A stretch of 30,211 nucleotides of DNA from Chromera velia. Lineage: Eukaryota; Sar; Chromeraceae. The stretch is from contig JAHBMJ010001485.1 of assembly GCA_018398765.1 (NCBI GenBank), positions 1 to 30,211 of the forward strand, in the 5' to 3' direction. A program made the translations under genes and the position numbers. The notes under the pieces were generated by a model, which was not told the origin of the DNA, made no database searches, and was given only the letters and a program-made list of their open reading frames with translations. Shown piece by piece: positions 19,918-28,345 of this stretch (its first letter is position 1; the number at the start of each line of letters is the position of its first letter).

Positions 19918-20433
19918 GTTGCTGGTGGAACAATACAAAACGAACTGACCTGATTGAGCGACCCAAACCAGTCTGGCAACCCTTCTAGTTGTCAGACAAC
20001 TCCTTTACACCGAGGCAACCACTCCCACGAGCAACCGGAGGTGTCCAGCCAACACAGATACCGGAGGCAGTGTACTCCCTCCTTACATCAGTGTGCGAAT
20101 TCGGCGTATTCCATTAAAAGTAAAAGTTAGTTTGTTTGTGTATTACGCTGCGCATTGTCAGATGCCTGCAGAGTCTGCAATCACTCTCTGACATATCAAT
20201 ATACTATAACTCTTTTACCTCACTCACGTCCAACAATTTCCAACATACACACCACAAACCCATTAAACCTTATCTTTAAAAGTTGTTCATACTTTTATAT
20301 AGGTAAGAAACAATAAATAGAATCATTCTAAGTGCTTTAAAGACTTAGATTTTTATATAAACTTTAGTGTGATATATAAAAAATTAAAAGTCACTTTCTA
20401 GTACAAAAGTTTCAATTGTCAGTACAGTCAGTT

Positions 20434-20785
20434 AGTATAAAACATTGACATCATCTTCCTCATTTCCTCTCATCAATGATGTGCGATCAAGCTTCTAGAT
20501 CACACTAAATAAGTGCTAGACAGCTTGTTTTGATGCATGCTCAGTGAGGAAGGCGGTTCATCACGCAGCTCCATGGTGTACGTACATACAGCAAGATCGC
20601 AAACACAGTCCATCTGGTGTGCGGTCATCATTAGCAAATCATATGTTTATCGTTTTCCTCCTTTTTTTGTCCATTTCTCTGTATCTTTGCGTCTTCTTTT
20701 GTTTGCAAATTTATGGGAAGAGTCAAGCGCAAAGCGCTTGAGCCTGCATTCCAGCCCCGCGCCATCTGCTTCCGGCGTGTCGCTC
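20434..20785. other. Upstream region of the 20.8 kb gene
   Basis: No supported exon except a possible N-terminal ATG frame at 20713 (MGRVKRKALEP), which cannot be joined in phase as well as the ATG at 20786. A pyrimidine-rich tract lies at 20655-20700. Promoter elements cannot be assigned. Confidence 0.35.
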
Positions 20786-22022
20786 ATGGTGGGCAAGGAG
20801 GGAGAAGAGTCTCTAAAGACAGGTGGAGAGGGCTCAAACGATGAACGGCATGGGTGATGCCATGATAAAGTGTGCTCACGGTCAGCAAAAATCCATTACA
20901 ACCTTCATCCTCCTCCTTCTGACGACAGAAAGAGACTGCTGCTGAGGCGACTTCCCAAAAATCAGAGTCTTTTACCGAAGAGCTTTTGACATCAGTATAC
21001 AGAGGGCTTCCCTTGTCCAAACCTTTTTTCTTTCAACTGCTGGACGACATGATTGTTGAGGAGAAAGCAGGTGCACTGGTATAGTTTTTAAAGGTTCTCT
21101 AGAAAGAGGTAAGCTGCAAAGGATTCTATATGATAACAGATTTAATTTGACTTTGGGTTTCATTTCACGGTATGTTCTTCTTCTCCAAACGCAGCGTGGC
21201 AGAAGAAACCGAAGACGCAGAGATCAAGTGAGTCGGTGCGAGGGGGGGTAAGGTGGCTGGGCTGGAATCATCACATGGTTTTCACAAAACAGCAAAATGC
21301 TCTAATCGGGTCAAGAATTGAATCAAGGAAAAGCAAGGACTGCACGCAATAGAAAGAGTTTTTGACATAATTAAAACTGTTCTCCTGCCCTAAACTGACC
21401 TTGTGTATGCAGGAAGAAGACGTCGACAGACGACAACGTGCAGGAAGAACTCGAGGAGTCTGACTCCTCCGATGTATGTGGTTGTTCGCTGTTGCCCCGC
21501 TTCCCCGCCCTCTTTTCCCGCGGCGTTTCTTTTTCGCGGCTTCAGAATCTCTGATGCACGCATCAACCCATGCAGGCTTTCATTTGCCTGCAGTCAATCT
21601 TTCTCCCCCTCTCTGTCGCCATCTCTCTCTCTCTCTCTCTCTCTCTATGCGCACATATGTGTGCATGCGCTTTTACATGGCTCTCTGTGCTTTTCGTGCT
21701 CTGCCGGTTTTCTTTTCTCCTTTTCTCTCGCTTGCACTCTCTTACACTTTTTTTGTTTCGCTTTCCCAGCTCCTTCATTTTTGCTTTCTGGAATCCCCTC
21801 TCTTCATTGTTTTTTTTGTCTGTTCGCAATCTTTTCTGCTTTTTCCGTCTGCACGGGCATTTTAAAACCTTTTTTCTTTGTGCATGCGCTCTGTTTCTCT
21901 CGCAGACCGAGTCAGAGGGGTCCATGGATTACAAAATGAGAAAGAAACTGTGTGGGACGTTCATGAATGAAGGAGTCAGCAGCTTCTTCATTGTGTGGGA
22001 ACTTGCTCACGACGCTGTCTGA
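20786..22022 (+). CDS. Five-exon small acidic/basic protein, unknown family
   Basis: Exons 20786-20822, 20933-21070, 21203-21227, 21413-21473 and 21906-22022 join in phase throughout (378 bases, 125 residues). Donors are gtggag, gtgcac, gtgagt and gtatgt; acceptors end AG, the last in ctgtttctctcgcag. The protein starts MVGKEGEESLKT. It then has a folded-looking segment (SFTEELLTSVYRGLPLSKPF, FFQLLDDMIVEE), an acidic Ser/Asp-rich linker typical of nuclear proteins, and a basic-aromatic end (MRKKLCGTF...FFIVWELAHDAV). The final TGA at 22020 may be secondary: the same frame continues to TAG 22101 with sequence matching the later exon copies (NPxxxxFDELVEFLHKRYPDLL). Exon 3 is only 25 bases. The start and small exons are by-eye choices. 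Confidence 0.5.
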
Positions 22023-22144
22023 CACAACCCACGCAATTGTGGGTTTGACGAACTTGTCGAGTTCTTGCACAAGAGGTATCCCGACCTCTTGACAAGGAAG
22101 TAGGATAAGAAACCCAACCCTTCACATCAAAACAGGATAACAGG

Positions 22145-22230
22145 GTGTGTGTGTGTGTGTATGTGTGTGTGTATGTGTGTGTGTGTGTGTGTGTGTCTGT
22201 GTGTGTGTGTGTGTATGTGTGTGCATGTGT
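22145..22230. repeat. (TG)n microsatellite
   Basis: A TG dinucleotide run with a few TATG and TCTG interruptions, lying between the first and second copies of the duplicated exon, hence probably intronic. Confidence 0.9.
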
Positions 22231-22505
22231 GCTTGCGCGTTTGTAGTAAGGGTGTGCATGTGCTCTTGTATGCCTTTGTGTGGCTTCATGTACCCTTCTA
22301 TTAGTTTTTTCTTCGTTTGCTCTCCCTTACACCCCCTTGTATTTTTTTTTTTTTCGTTTTGCTTTCCTATGTCCTAATATTTGCTTTCTTAAATTCCCTC
22401 TCTTGATTGATGTCTCTCTCTGTTCATAACCTTTTTTGTTTTCTCTGTCTGCACGGGCATTTTCGAACCTTTTCTTTTTATGCACGCGCTCTGTTTCTCT
22501 CGCAG

Positions 22506-22700
22506 TCCGACTTCAAGTTTTGGGAAGATCATGGGAAGAGAAAGAAGCTGGCCTGATTCAACTACTTCGCTGCTTGGGAAGTAGCTTATGAGACCGTGCA
22601 GAGCAACCCTCACGACATAGAGATTGACGGTCTCCTTGAGTCCTACTATAAGAAGTATGGGGACTTGCTTCAAAAGACAGATACAAAACCTTCCGGCTAA
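22506..22700 (+). pseudogene. Second copy of the duplicated terminal exon
   Basis: It is preceded by the same acceptor as copy 1 (gctctgtttctctcgcag) and by about 120 bases of homologous intron (shared ctgtctgcacgggcatttt). The frame reads SDFKFWEDHGKRKKLA, then TGA at 22554, then FNYFAAWEVAYETVQSNPHD and DGLLESYYKKYGDLLQKTD to TAA 22698. Compared with copies 1 and 3, roughly six codons are missing around the TGA, so a small deletion created or accompanied the stop. Could be an unused alternative last exon. The sequence on to 22848 has another open frame ending at a gtgagc donor, status unclear. Confidence 0.5.
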
Positions 22701-23376
22701 GACTCCTCCTCGAAGTCAAAAGAGTCTACGCAGCCTATATGGAGTACATCCTTCCCGGTTGCTTACCAAAGAGGACTGGCTTCTCCTAGTGATGGCATCT
22801 ATGGAGGTGGTCTCTGCTTTTCGTCAGAGAATTGAAGAGGTGAGCTAGCCAACAAGTTGTTTATGTTTTTTCCTGTATGGCACTACGTAGCATATGCTTT
22901 TCTGTTGTCTCTTTGTGCTTTCGAAATATCCCTGCCAGTGGCTATATCTCCGCGTGTTTGTGTTGTATGCTACCTAGGGGGACAAAATTAATGCATATTT
23001 TTTTTTAAAAAAAACGAAGATTTGAGTTTGTCAGATAAAAGGGCCGGCGTTGGACCAAGCTGCCCAGGTAGACTTAGTGAAGACTTATACTAACTAGTTG
23101 GGTCCTATGGGCCTCACATTGGGTCAAAATTTTAGTTTGAAGTCCTAGGATTTTTTTTTAATTCCTAGAGCGCTCCTAGACTACTATTTTTTCAATTTTA
23201 CAGATTTGACTTATAAAACAAAAGGAGAGAGCTATATATAAATAGGAAGTTATCTTTTAGTCTAACATTAGATTACTTTTACTAGGGTGCCACAAGCCCA
23301 TAATGATTGTGTTGAAGATAAGGTTCCTGGATATGATATGCATTAATTTTGTTCCCCTAGGTAGTATCGTATTTCA

Positions 23377-23378
<2 letters not shown>
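22701..23378. other. Gap between exon copies 2 and 3
   Basis: The first 150 bases have an open frame ending in FRQRIEE at a donor-like gtgagc (22840), possibly a further exon. The remainder is AT-rich with T and A runs near 23000 and 23150 and no coding signal. Confidence 0.35.
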
Positions 23379-23429
<51 letters not shown>

Positions 23430-23590
23430 CATATACACATACTCTCTCTCTCTCTTTCGCTTGCTCTCTCTCTCTTTTTCTCGCTCTCTGAGACTCTCTT
23501 TCTCTCTCTCTACCCCTCTCTTTCTTTCTGTCTATCTATCTGTCTATTTCTCTATCTATTTCTATCTATTTCTCTGTCTCTCTTAGACTA
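23379..23590. repeat. Compound (CT)n-(CA)n-(CT)n / TCTA microsatellite
   Basis: A (TC)n run, a (CA)n run of about 14 units, then more CT and TCTA-like repeats. It directly precedes the acceptor of exon copy 3 and so extends its polypyrimidine tract. Confidence 0.9.
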
Positions 23591-24033
23591 TCTCTCAGTT
23601 GTGTACACGCTCTGTTTCTCTTACAGTCAGAGCCTAAGTTTTGGGAGGATAACAGAAAGAGAAAGAAGCTTCTGGGAATATTTTTAAAGGAGGCTGGAGT
23701 CAACTTCTTCGTTCCCTGGGAAGTGGCCATAGTTGCACTAGTACAGTACAGTGTAGAGGCAAAACTAGTACAGTACAGTTCAAGCGGCCCGCCCTGCTCT
23801 ACTTCCCACTACTTTTTTATAAGCTTTTAAGCTAAGTTTTAGGCTACTTAATTTATTGTAACTTAAAGTCTATTTTTTTTTATGTTTTTAATAACTTTTT
23901 ACTAGTGTTTCAGTAAGTGTTCATTATGTTTTTATAGTAAACATAAATTAGAAAAAAAGATGGCTTTAAGTGAAGCCTCTCAACCACGGGAATACAAGGT
24001 TTTTGTTCCACCCCTCGGGTCCTTAGATGAGGT

Positions 24034-24555
24034 TTAAATTTCTATGTTGAAGTTGAGGGGCGGAGGAAATCCAGGGCAACGATGTCCTTGTAGATGACGT
24101 CGGAGTGGCGCAAGGCAGTACAGGCTGCGACACCCCCTCTTCAGCTTAACTGTATATTGTCGGGGATGATAGTGTCGCACCTGCTTACAATACAGACACT
24201 CCACCTCCACCTCATGAGGCCAATAGAAGTGATACTTCTCATTCGATTCATCATTAGACGAATCGATGATGATTCATTTGTACCGAGGAGCAATACTCTT
24301 CACAGCAACTTGCAGGTACCCCTTACTTTCAAGGAAATCTTGAAACTCCTGTCTTTTTGACTGGTACTCTCTATAAGCTACACGTGAGAGCTGCTGAAGC
24401 CTGATGTAACGAGAGGAGGGGACGTCGGACATCGTACCAAAAATTCTGGGAAAAAGCGTCAGCGATTTTAGTGAAGCTCTGTGCCCAACTGGGTTGAAAT
24501 TTCTGTTGAGGTCCGGCGCGCACTGCAACAAAATACAGCCTGAAGCAAGAAGCAC
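24034..24555 (-). pseudogene. Zinc-binding-like protein remnant inside the transposon
   Basis: Reading leftwards, the frame gives SRYIRLQQLSRVAYREYQSK and RQEFQDFLESKGYLQVAVKS, meets a TGA at 24274-24276, and continues in the same frame with IIIDSSNDESNEKYHFYWPH and a Cys/His cluster: C-x2-C (ECLYC), later C-x5-C (GCRSLYC), then H and HRC. It ends at TAA 24034-24036. The cluster could bind zinc, perhaps as the DNA-binding part of a transposase or of a captured host protein. I do not recognise the family. One TGA in an otherwise good frame over 170 codons suggests a young pseudogene. Confidence 0.5.
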
Positions 24556-24564
24556 GCATTTTTA

Positions 24565-25005
24565 AGTTTTGAGCGCGCCAACATCGTAGCCTTGAAGCTC
24601 ATTGCCGACAAGGTGGACAACCTCTCCTGGTGGCACCGGGACGATCTTGTGGAAGCAGCCCCCAAGAACGCCTCCCTCACCATGGAGGTCTTTCAGGCTG
24701 TTAACGTGGGGGAAGTCTGTGAGCAGGGGTTCTCTCTCTATGACTAGGTTTACTCTTAGAAGAGAAACCGTCTCACCCAGCCACACCAGGACTTGCTGGT
24801 CACCACACATACCAACCTCCACCTCCAGAAGGTTCATCAGAGGAACGCTGGGCACTACAGGAGAGAGACCCAGATTTTGGGAATCCAAGGACTCGACCTT
24901 GCATTGGACAAGTCTGCCGAGGCATTTGATGATGAACTAAATGGAGAGATGGCAGTTGAATACTTGAAGAGCATCGGACTGGAGTTCAGAGAGGCTCCTT
25001 TCTAA
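24565..25005 (+). pseudogene. Coding remnant inside the transposon, unknown family
   Basis: One frame runs from about 24565 to TAA 25003 with only two in-frame stops, TAG at 24745 and TAG at 24757. It reads FERANIVALKLIADKVDNLS, WWHRDDLVEAAPKNASLTME, then QGFSLYD before the stops and KRNRLTQPHQDLL after, ending GEMAVEYLKSIGLEFREAPF. The composition is that of a folded alpha/beta protein. Both stops would read as glutamine if CAG. No family is recognised. It starts within 15 bases of the minus-strand remnant, so the pair is divergent. A minus-strand frame also covers 24562-24888, but the plus frame looks more natural. Confidence 0.42.
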
Positions 25006-25383
25006 GTCACTGTAATTCATGATCACTATATCATAACTTAGCACACGTTCATAGAGCATTAACGTAGGTTAAGAGACCCCCTAGGACGCTAAAAATAGAA
25101 GAAATTTTTTTTAAAGGTCTAGTACAGTAGTACAGTACAGTGTAGATATTATAGTACAGTAGTACAGTACAGTACAGTGTAGTACAGTGTAGTACAGTAT
25201 ACTTATGCAACTATGGAAGTGGCTCATGATGCTATGAGGAGTAACCCTCGCGAGACAGACTTCGACGGTCTTCTCCAGTTTTCATATGGGAAGTGTGGGG
25301 ATTTCCTTCGCAAGACAGACTCAAAACTATATAAAACCATGAATCGGGAGAGAAAGACGCAGAGACAAGGGGGAAGAGAGTGA

Positions 25384-25866
25384 ACGAGGGAGCGAGGGAG
25401 GGGGAAAGTATGGGAAAATCATTTTTCTTAGTAGCTTTGACATACTTTCACGACGGATGAACAAAGTAGGAAGACCTTCGATTGAAACAAATCAATTTAT
25501 AAATTGACTAATCAATCAAAATATTAGTCAAAATAAGCTTTATACTAGGTAAATTGATGTTTAAATTGTAATTTATAAGAGAGATACATATGCAGACATA
25601 TTGAGTAGTAGATTAAGTAGTACTGAGTAGCATTGATACTATACATTTGAAAGAAATGAATCGACTTAATTATATAGAACTAGATACCAATATATATCCC
25701 CAAAACAGTTTTTCTACCGTTTTTTTTTTAGTTCTAACTTGAGTTGCAAACCACGTTTTGGGGAATTAAATCCCCAACCCCAAAACACCTCCAATTTTAC
25801 AAAGGGAAATTGTATATTCTACAAATATAGAGTGAAATTTATCGAATTATTATAAACTTGCATGGA
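25384..25866. other. AT-rich gap, no gene seen
   Basis: After the end of exon copy 3 the sequence is strongly AT-rich without open frames of note. It forms the left flank of the LTR element and could contain a poly(A) signal for the upstream gene (several aataaa-like strings), none decisive. Confidence 0.4.
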
Positions 25867-25871
25867 AATAG

Positions 25872-26147
25872 TGTTGTGTTCCACCCTGACGCGGCCCACA
25901 CAGTTGCCCCGGCAGACCTGGCACGCCTCTCCCTGTGTGGTGCGGAGCGCCTGCATTTATTCCATCCACAGCACCTCCATGAATATTTCTGGCTCAGCAC
26001 AGCGTTCTCTATCACTGCTTTGTCCAGGTGATCGATGGAATCAAGCCTCTCCTCCTATATGATAGACTCACGTGACCGCGATCTGTAGATTTATTGTATC
26101 ATGCCAAGACTGCATGCCTGTATATGGAATCTAGCTGGTACACAATA
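25872..26147 (+). repeat. 5' LTR
   Basis: A 276-base direct repeat of the 3' LTR. It shares gatcgatggaatcaagcctc and other exact blocks. It lacks the roughly 19-base extra segment (gcagactagggtgcagagcg region) seen in the 3' copy. TATA or poly(A) signals are not obvious. Confidence 0.9.
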
Positions 26148-26160
26148 TGGTAGCAGAGCC
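26148..26160 (+). promoter_or_regulatory. Primer-binding site (tRNA-Met type)
   Basis: The sequence tggtagcagagcc abuts the 5' LTR with no gap. It begins with TGG, complementary to the CCA tail of a tRNA, and differs by one base from the tggtatcagagc site typical of Copia-type elements. Confidence 0.8.
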
Positions 26161-26457
26161 TGGTTTTAGGTCACGTTTGAGTATCGCCGCTGCCTCTGCT
26201 GCAATCCGTCTCCTTCTTAAAAATTCGCTTTCGCAGAGCTCGTGCCTTTGGCAGCTTGTTCGCGTATCGATTATTGAAGGGACGTATAGACATACATCGT
26301 GGCGTGCACTTCTTCTCTTCTCTCGCACTTGATTTCCTCTCTTAATTAATCGAACTCTCTTGATTCATTTTCAGTCTGTCTCCTGTTGTGTCAAGGTGTA
26401 TCTTTTTTGTTTGCGCTAGCCACTTCTTTTGGGATGTTTTCTTTATTTGGTGAAATG

Positions 26458-27170
26458 TCTGTCGTTGTGATAGAACAGTTACTTCAACAGGCATGCAACC
26501 AGGCTATAGAGACAAAGATCCATGACGTTGAGACCTGCTACGCTAACCTCGCAACTGCTGCCAAGAAATTTCTTTCTCTTGCTTCTCGCAATCGCCTCGT
26601 TACAGAAGCACACAGGATCCGACAGCGTCGCGGGAAGCGTGGTTCAGGCACCAAGGGGAAGAAGAATCTATCTCCTCCTGTGATGTTTACTTCCTCTGTG
26701 GATTCTGCAGTCTGTTTGCCGACTTCAACATCGCATCCTCCACTGATTGCGAACTCTCCTCCCACCTAGCCTCCCACCGCCCAACCGCCTATCTCTGGCA
26801 CTGCAGCACCTGTGTATCATGAAAAATTTAATCAACTCTGTCCTCTGTCCTCTTCCGCAGGACCAGTCGCCCAACCTTCTTCGTCGTTGCATTGCTAGTA
26901 GAGTCTGCAACCTCCCCCAAATCGCACAGCTGACTGACTTCTTTTTTTAGAACTCTTTTGGAAAGGAAGCCTGAAAATGAATAGAGCAAGCAGCAGCCCC
27001 TGCCACCCTCCACTCCTGCAGATATAACCATGACGGTCAGCATGACTGCCCCCCATAGTCAGGTAGAGGTTACGGTTCCCTTACCGTCATCCTCTCTTCT
27101 AACTCCACCCGCAGCCGTTGATAAGACTCCTTCTAAGCCACCCGATCCGCCTCTTAAACCGAAACTCTGA
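26458..27170 (+). pseudogene. Gag-like remnant of the LTR element
   Basis: From ATG 26458 (or earlier in the same frame) the product starts MSVVVIEQLLQQACNQAIET with a helical region, then a basic stretch (RRGKRGSGTKGKKN) and a Pro/Ser-rich part to TAG 26767. The frame continues as PPTAQPPISGTAAPVYHEKF and onward, to a TAG-TAG pair at 26896-26901, then to TGA 26935. A further frame at 27030 (MTVSMTAPHSQVEVTVPLPS) runs to TGA near 27168. No zinc knuckle or protease motif is visible. It is most likely a shortened Gag. All three TAGs fall where glutamine would suit the local sequence. Confidence 0.4.
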
Positions 27171-27465
27171 CCTCCATGAAGTGGACGAATTCTGCCACCG
27201 TCTCCCTTGTGGTGAGGAAGAGCGGGATGCAGCGGCAAGGATCCTTCAGATGGACGGATCGACCCGCCCGATGCTTCCACGAGTATGGAATCTACTATAG
27301 ATTAATCCAACAACGCTGCCTCTTCCTGATGAACCGATGTTTACTGCCATGATAACTGTGAGAACCGCTTCCGCCAAACGCTTGCCCGAATCTGCTCGGC
27401 ACCTTGAAAGTTCCTTGGTGGGAGTGGTACTGGATATGATTTTGCCCTTGTCAGCTCCAGAATTT

Positions 27466-27485
27466 GAAAGAGAAGAAAAGAGGAA
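27466..27485 (+). promoter_or_regulatory. Polypurine tract
   Basis: An unbroken A/G run (gaaagagaagaaaagaggaa) four bases before the 3' LTR, placed as expected for the plus-strand primer of an LTR retrotransposon. Confidence 0.75.
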
Positions 27486-27489
27486 TCTG

Positions 27490-27784
27490 TGTTGTGTTCC
27501 ACCCTAACGCGGCTTACACAGTTGCCCCGGCGGACCCAGCATGCCTCTCCCTACACGGTGCAGACTAGGGTGCAGAGCGCCAGGGCCCTACATTTATTCT
27601 ATCCGCAGCACCTAGCTCTATAAATATTTTTAGCTTAGCACAGCGTTCTTTGTCACTGTTTTATCCAGGTGATCGATGGAATCAAGCCTCTCCTCCTGTA
27701 TGACAGACTCACGTAACCGCGATCTATAGATCTATTGTATTATGCCTAGACTGCCTGCATATGGAGTCTAGCTGGTCCATAATA
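27490..27784 (+). repeat. 3' LTR
   Basis: A 295-base direct repeat of the 5' LTR. Differences are almost all A/G or C/T changes, plus one insertion of about 19 bases and a short gap near the end. It is followed directly by the target duplication aatag. Confidence 0.9.
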
Positions 27785-27789
27785 AATAG

Positions 27790-28084
27790 TTTTAATTAGA
27801 GCTACGCTATTTTTTCTAGCACTTCTCAAATATATTTTGCAGGGATTAAAAAGAAGTCATGTTCTAGCTAGGCATATCATAGCAAAAAAAAAAAAAGAGA
27901 ATTAGCTTAAATTATTTTGTTCTTTTTTTTTTTTAATGCAACTGCTAAGCAACACTTGTGTAACACTAAATTGTGACTAAAACCACCTATGAGTTATTTT
28001 CAAAAACAAAAAAAATCAAAAAAAATAGTTATTTTCACTTTTTTTTTCTTTTTATATAATTTAAGGAATGTCTGGTTCCTTCCC
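27790..28084. other. AT-rich gap with poly(A)/poly(T) runs
   Basis: Runs of A near 27885 and of T near 27925 and 28040. No gene or repeat unit seen. Confidence 0.5.
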
Positions 28085-28345
28085 TGCAAAAATGAATGAA
28101 TTTACAAATGAATTTAACCCTACAAAACCAGGTTAAATTCCCCAGGAATTTAATGGAACTTAATGGAATTTGCCCTTATAATTTAGTGGAATTTGATGGA
28201 TTCAGATGAATTTACATGAATTTATAAGCAGTGAATTTAGATGAATTTAGGCGAATTTCAGTGAATTTACAAGTGAATTTTAAATATAAATTCACTAATG
28301 AATTTAGCTTTAAATTTACTATATGAAATGAATTTAGGTGAAGTT
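28085..28345. repeat. Degenerate GAATTTA short-repeat array
   Basis: The heptamer gaattta or its variants (gaattt, ggaattt, gaatttag) recurs about twenty times every 8-15 bases, mostly in plus orientation. Spacing is irregular, unlike a normal microsatellite. It carries GAATTT half-palindromes, so some pairs could pair locally. No function is evident. Confidence 0.75.

Larger units (their letters stand above)
18351..20433. mobile_element. TIR element, 2.08 kb, with 4-base target duplication
   Basis: The left end (18352-18399, actgattgtactgacaattg onward) matches the reverse complement of the right end (20385-20432) at 46 of 48 positions, and both mismatches are transitions. Adding one base at each side gives ends starting AACTGA. 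The four bases just outside are agta on both sides (18347-18350 and 20434-20437), consistent with a 4-base target duplication. The sub-terminal parts are AT-rich. The interior carries a minisatellite and a large hairpin but no transposase. It is probably non-autonomous; superfamily not assigned. Confidence 0.7.
23728..25215. mobile_element. DNA transposon (hAT/P-like), 8-base target duplication
   Basis: The element begins catagttgca and ends tgcaactatg (10-base inverted ends) and is flanked on both sides by gaagtggc (23720-23727 and 25216-25223). It sits in the frame of exon copy 3. Eight-base duplications are typical of hAT and P superfamilies; ends starting CA fit both. Sub-terminal regions carry many copies of agtacagtacagtgtag (23738-23790 and 25120-25200), the kind of clustered motif to which transposases bind. 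At 1,488 bases it is too short for an intact transposase and carries two diverged coding remnants reading away from each other, described separately. Confidence 0.8.
23627..25383 (+). pseudogene. Third exon copy, split by a transposon
   Basis: The left part (23627-23727, after acceptor ctgtttctcttacag) reads SEPKFWEDNRKRKKLLGIFL and GVNFFVPWEV. The right part resumes at 25216, after the insertion, with HDAMRSNPRETDFDGLL and CGDFLRKTDSK and ends at TGA 25381. Removing the 1,488-base element and one copy of the 8-base target duplication leaves one uninterrupted frame, so this copy was intact when it was hit. It aligns with copy 2 along its length. With the insertion, transcripts run into a premature stop. 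The family is unknown; W-E-V-A and Y/F-x-K-x-G-D-(L/F)-L are its conserved features. Confidence 0.65.
25867..27789 (+). mobile_element. Complete small LTR retrotransposon, non-autonomous
   Basis: LTRs at 25872-26147 and 27490-27784 start tgttgtgttcc and end in caata or cataata. The five bases aatag flank the element on both sides (25867-25871 and 27785-27789), the usual 4-6 base integrase duplication. Directly after the 5' LTR comes tggtagcagagcc (26148-26160), close to the Met-tRNA-type primer site common in Copia elements. Just before the 3' LTR is a purine tract (27466-27485). The 1.3-kb interior has only gag-like remnants and no protease, integrase or RT, so it must have been copied by a partner. 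Its LTRs differ by many transitions and few transversions. Confidence 0.88.

Noticed and set aside
19651-19938. 95-codon minus-strand ORF
   Set aside because: It lies almost wholly in the palindromic hairpin and reads similarly on both strands.
21476-22022. Long Ser/Phe/Leu-rich plus-strand ORFs at 21403-22022
   Set aside because: They run through the pyrimidine-rich intron upstream of exon copy 1; splice borders and phase support the exon model.
22147-22377. Cys-Val-rich ORF
   Set aside because: Product of the (TG)n microsatellite.
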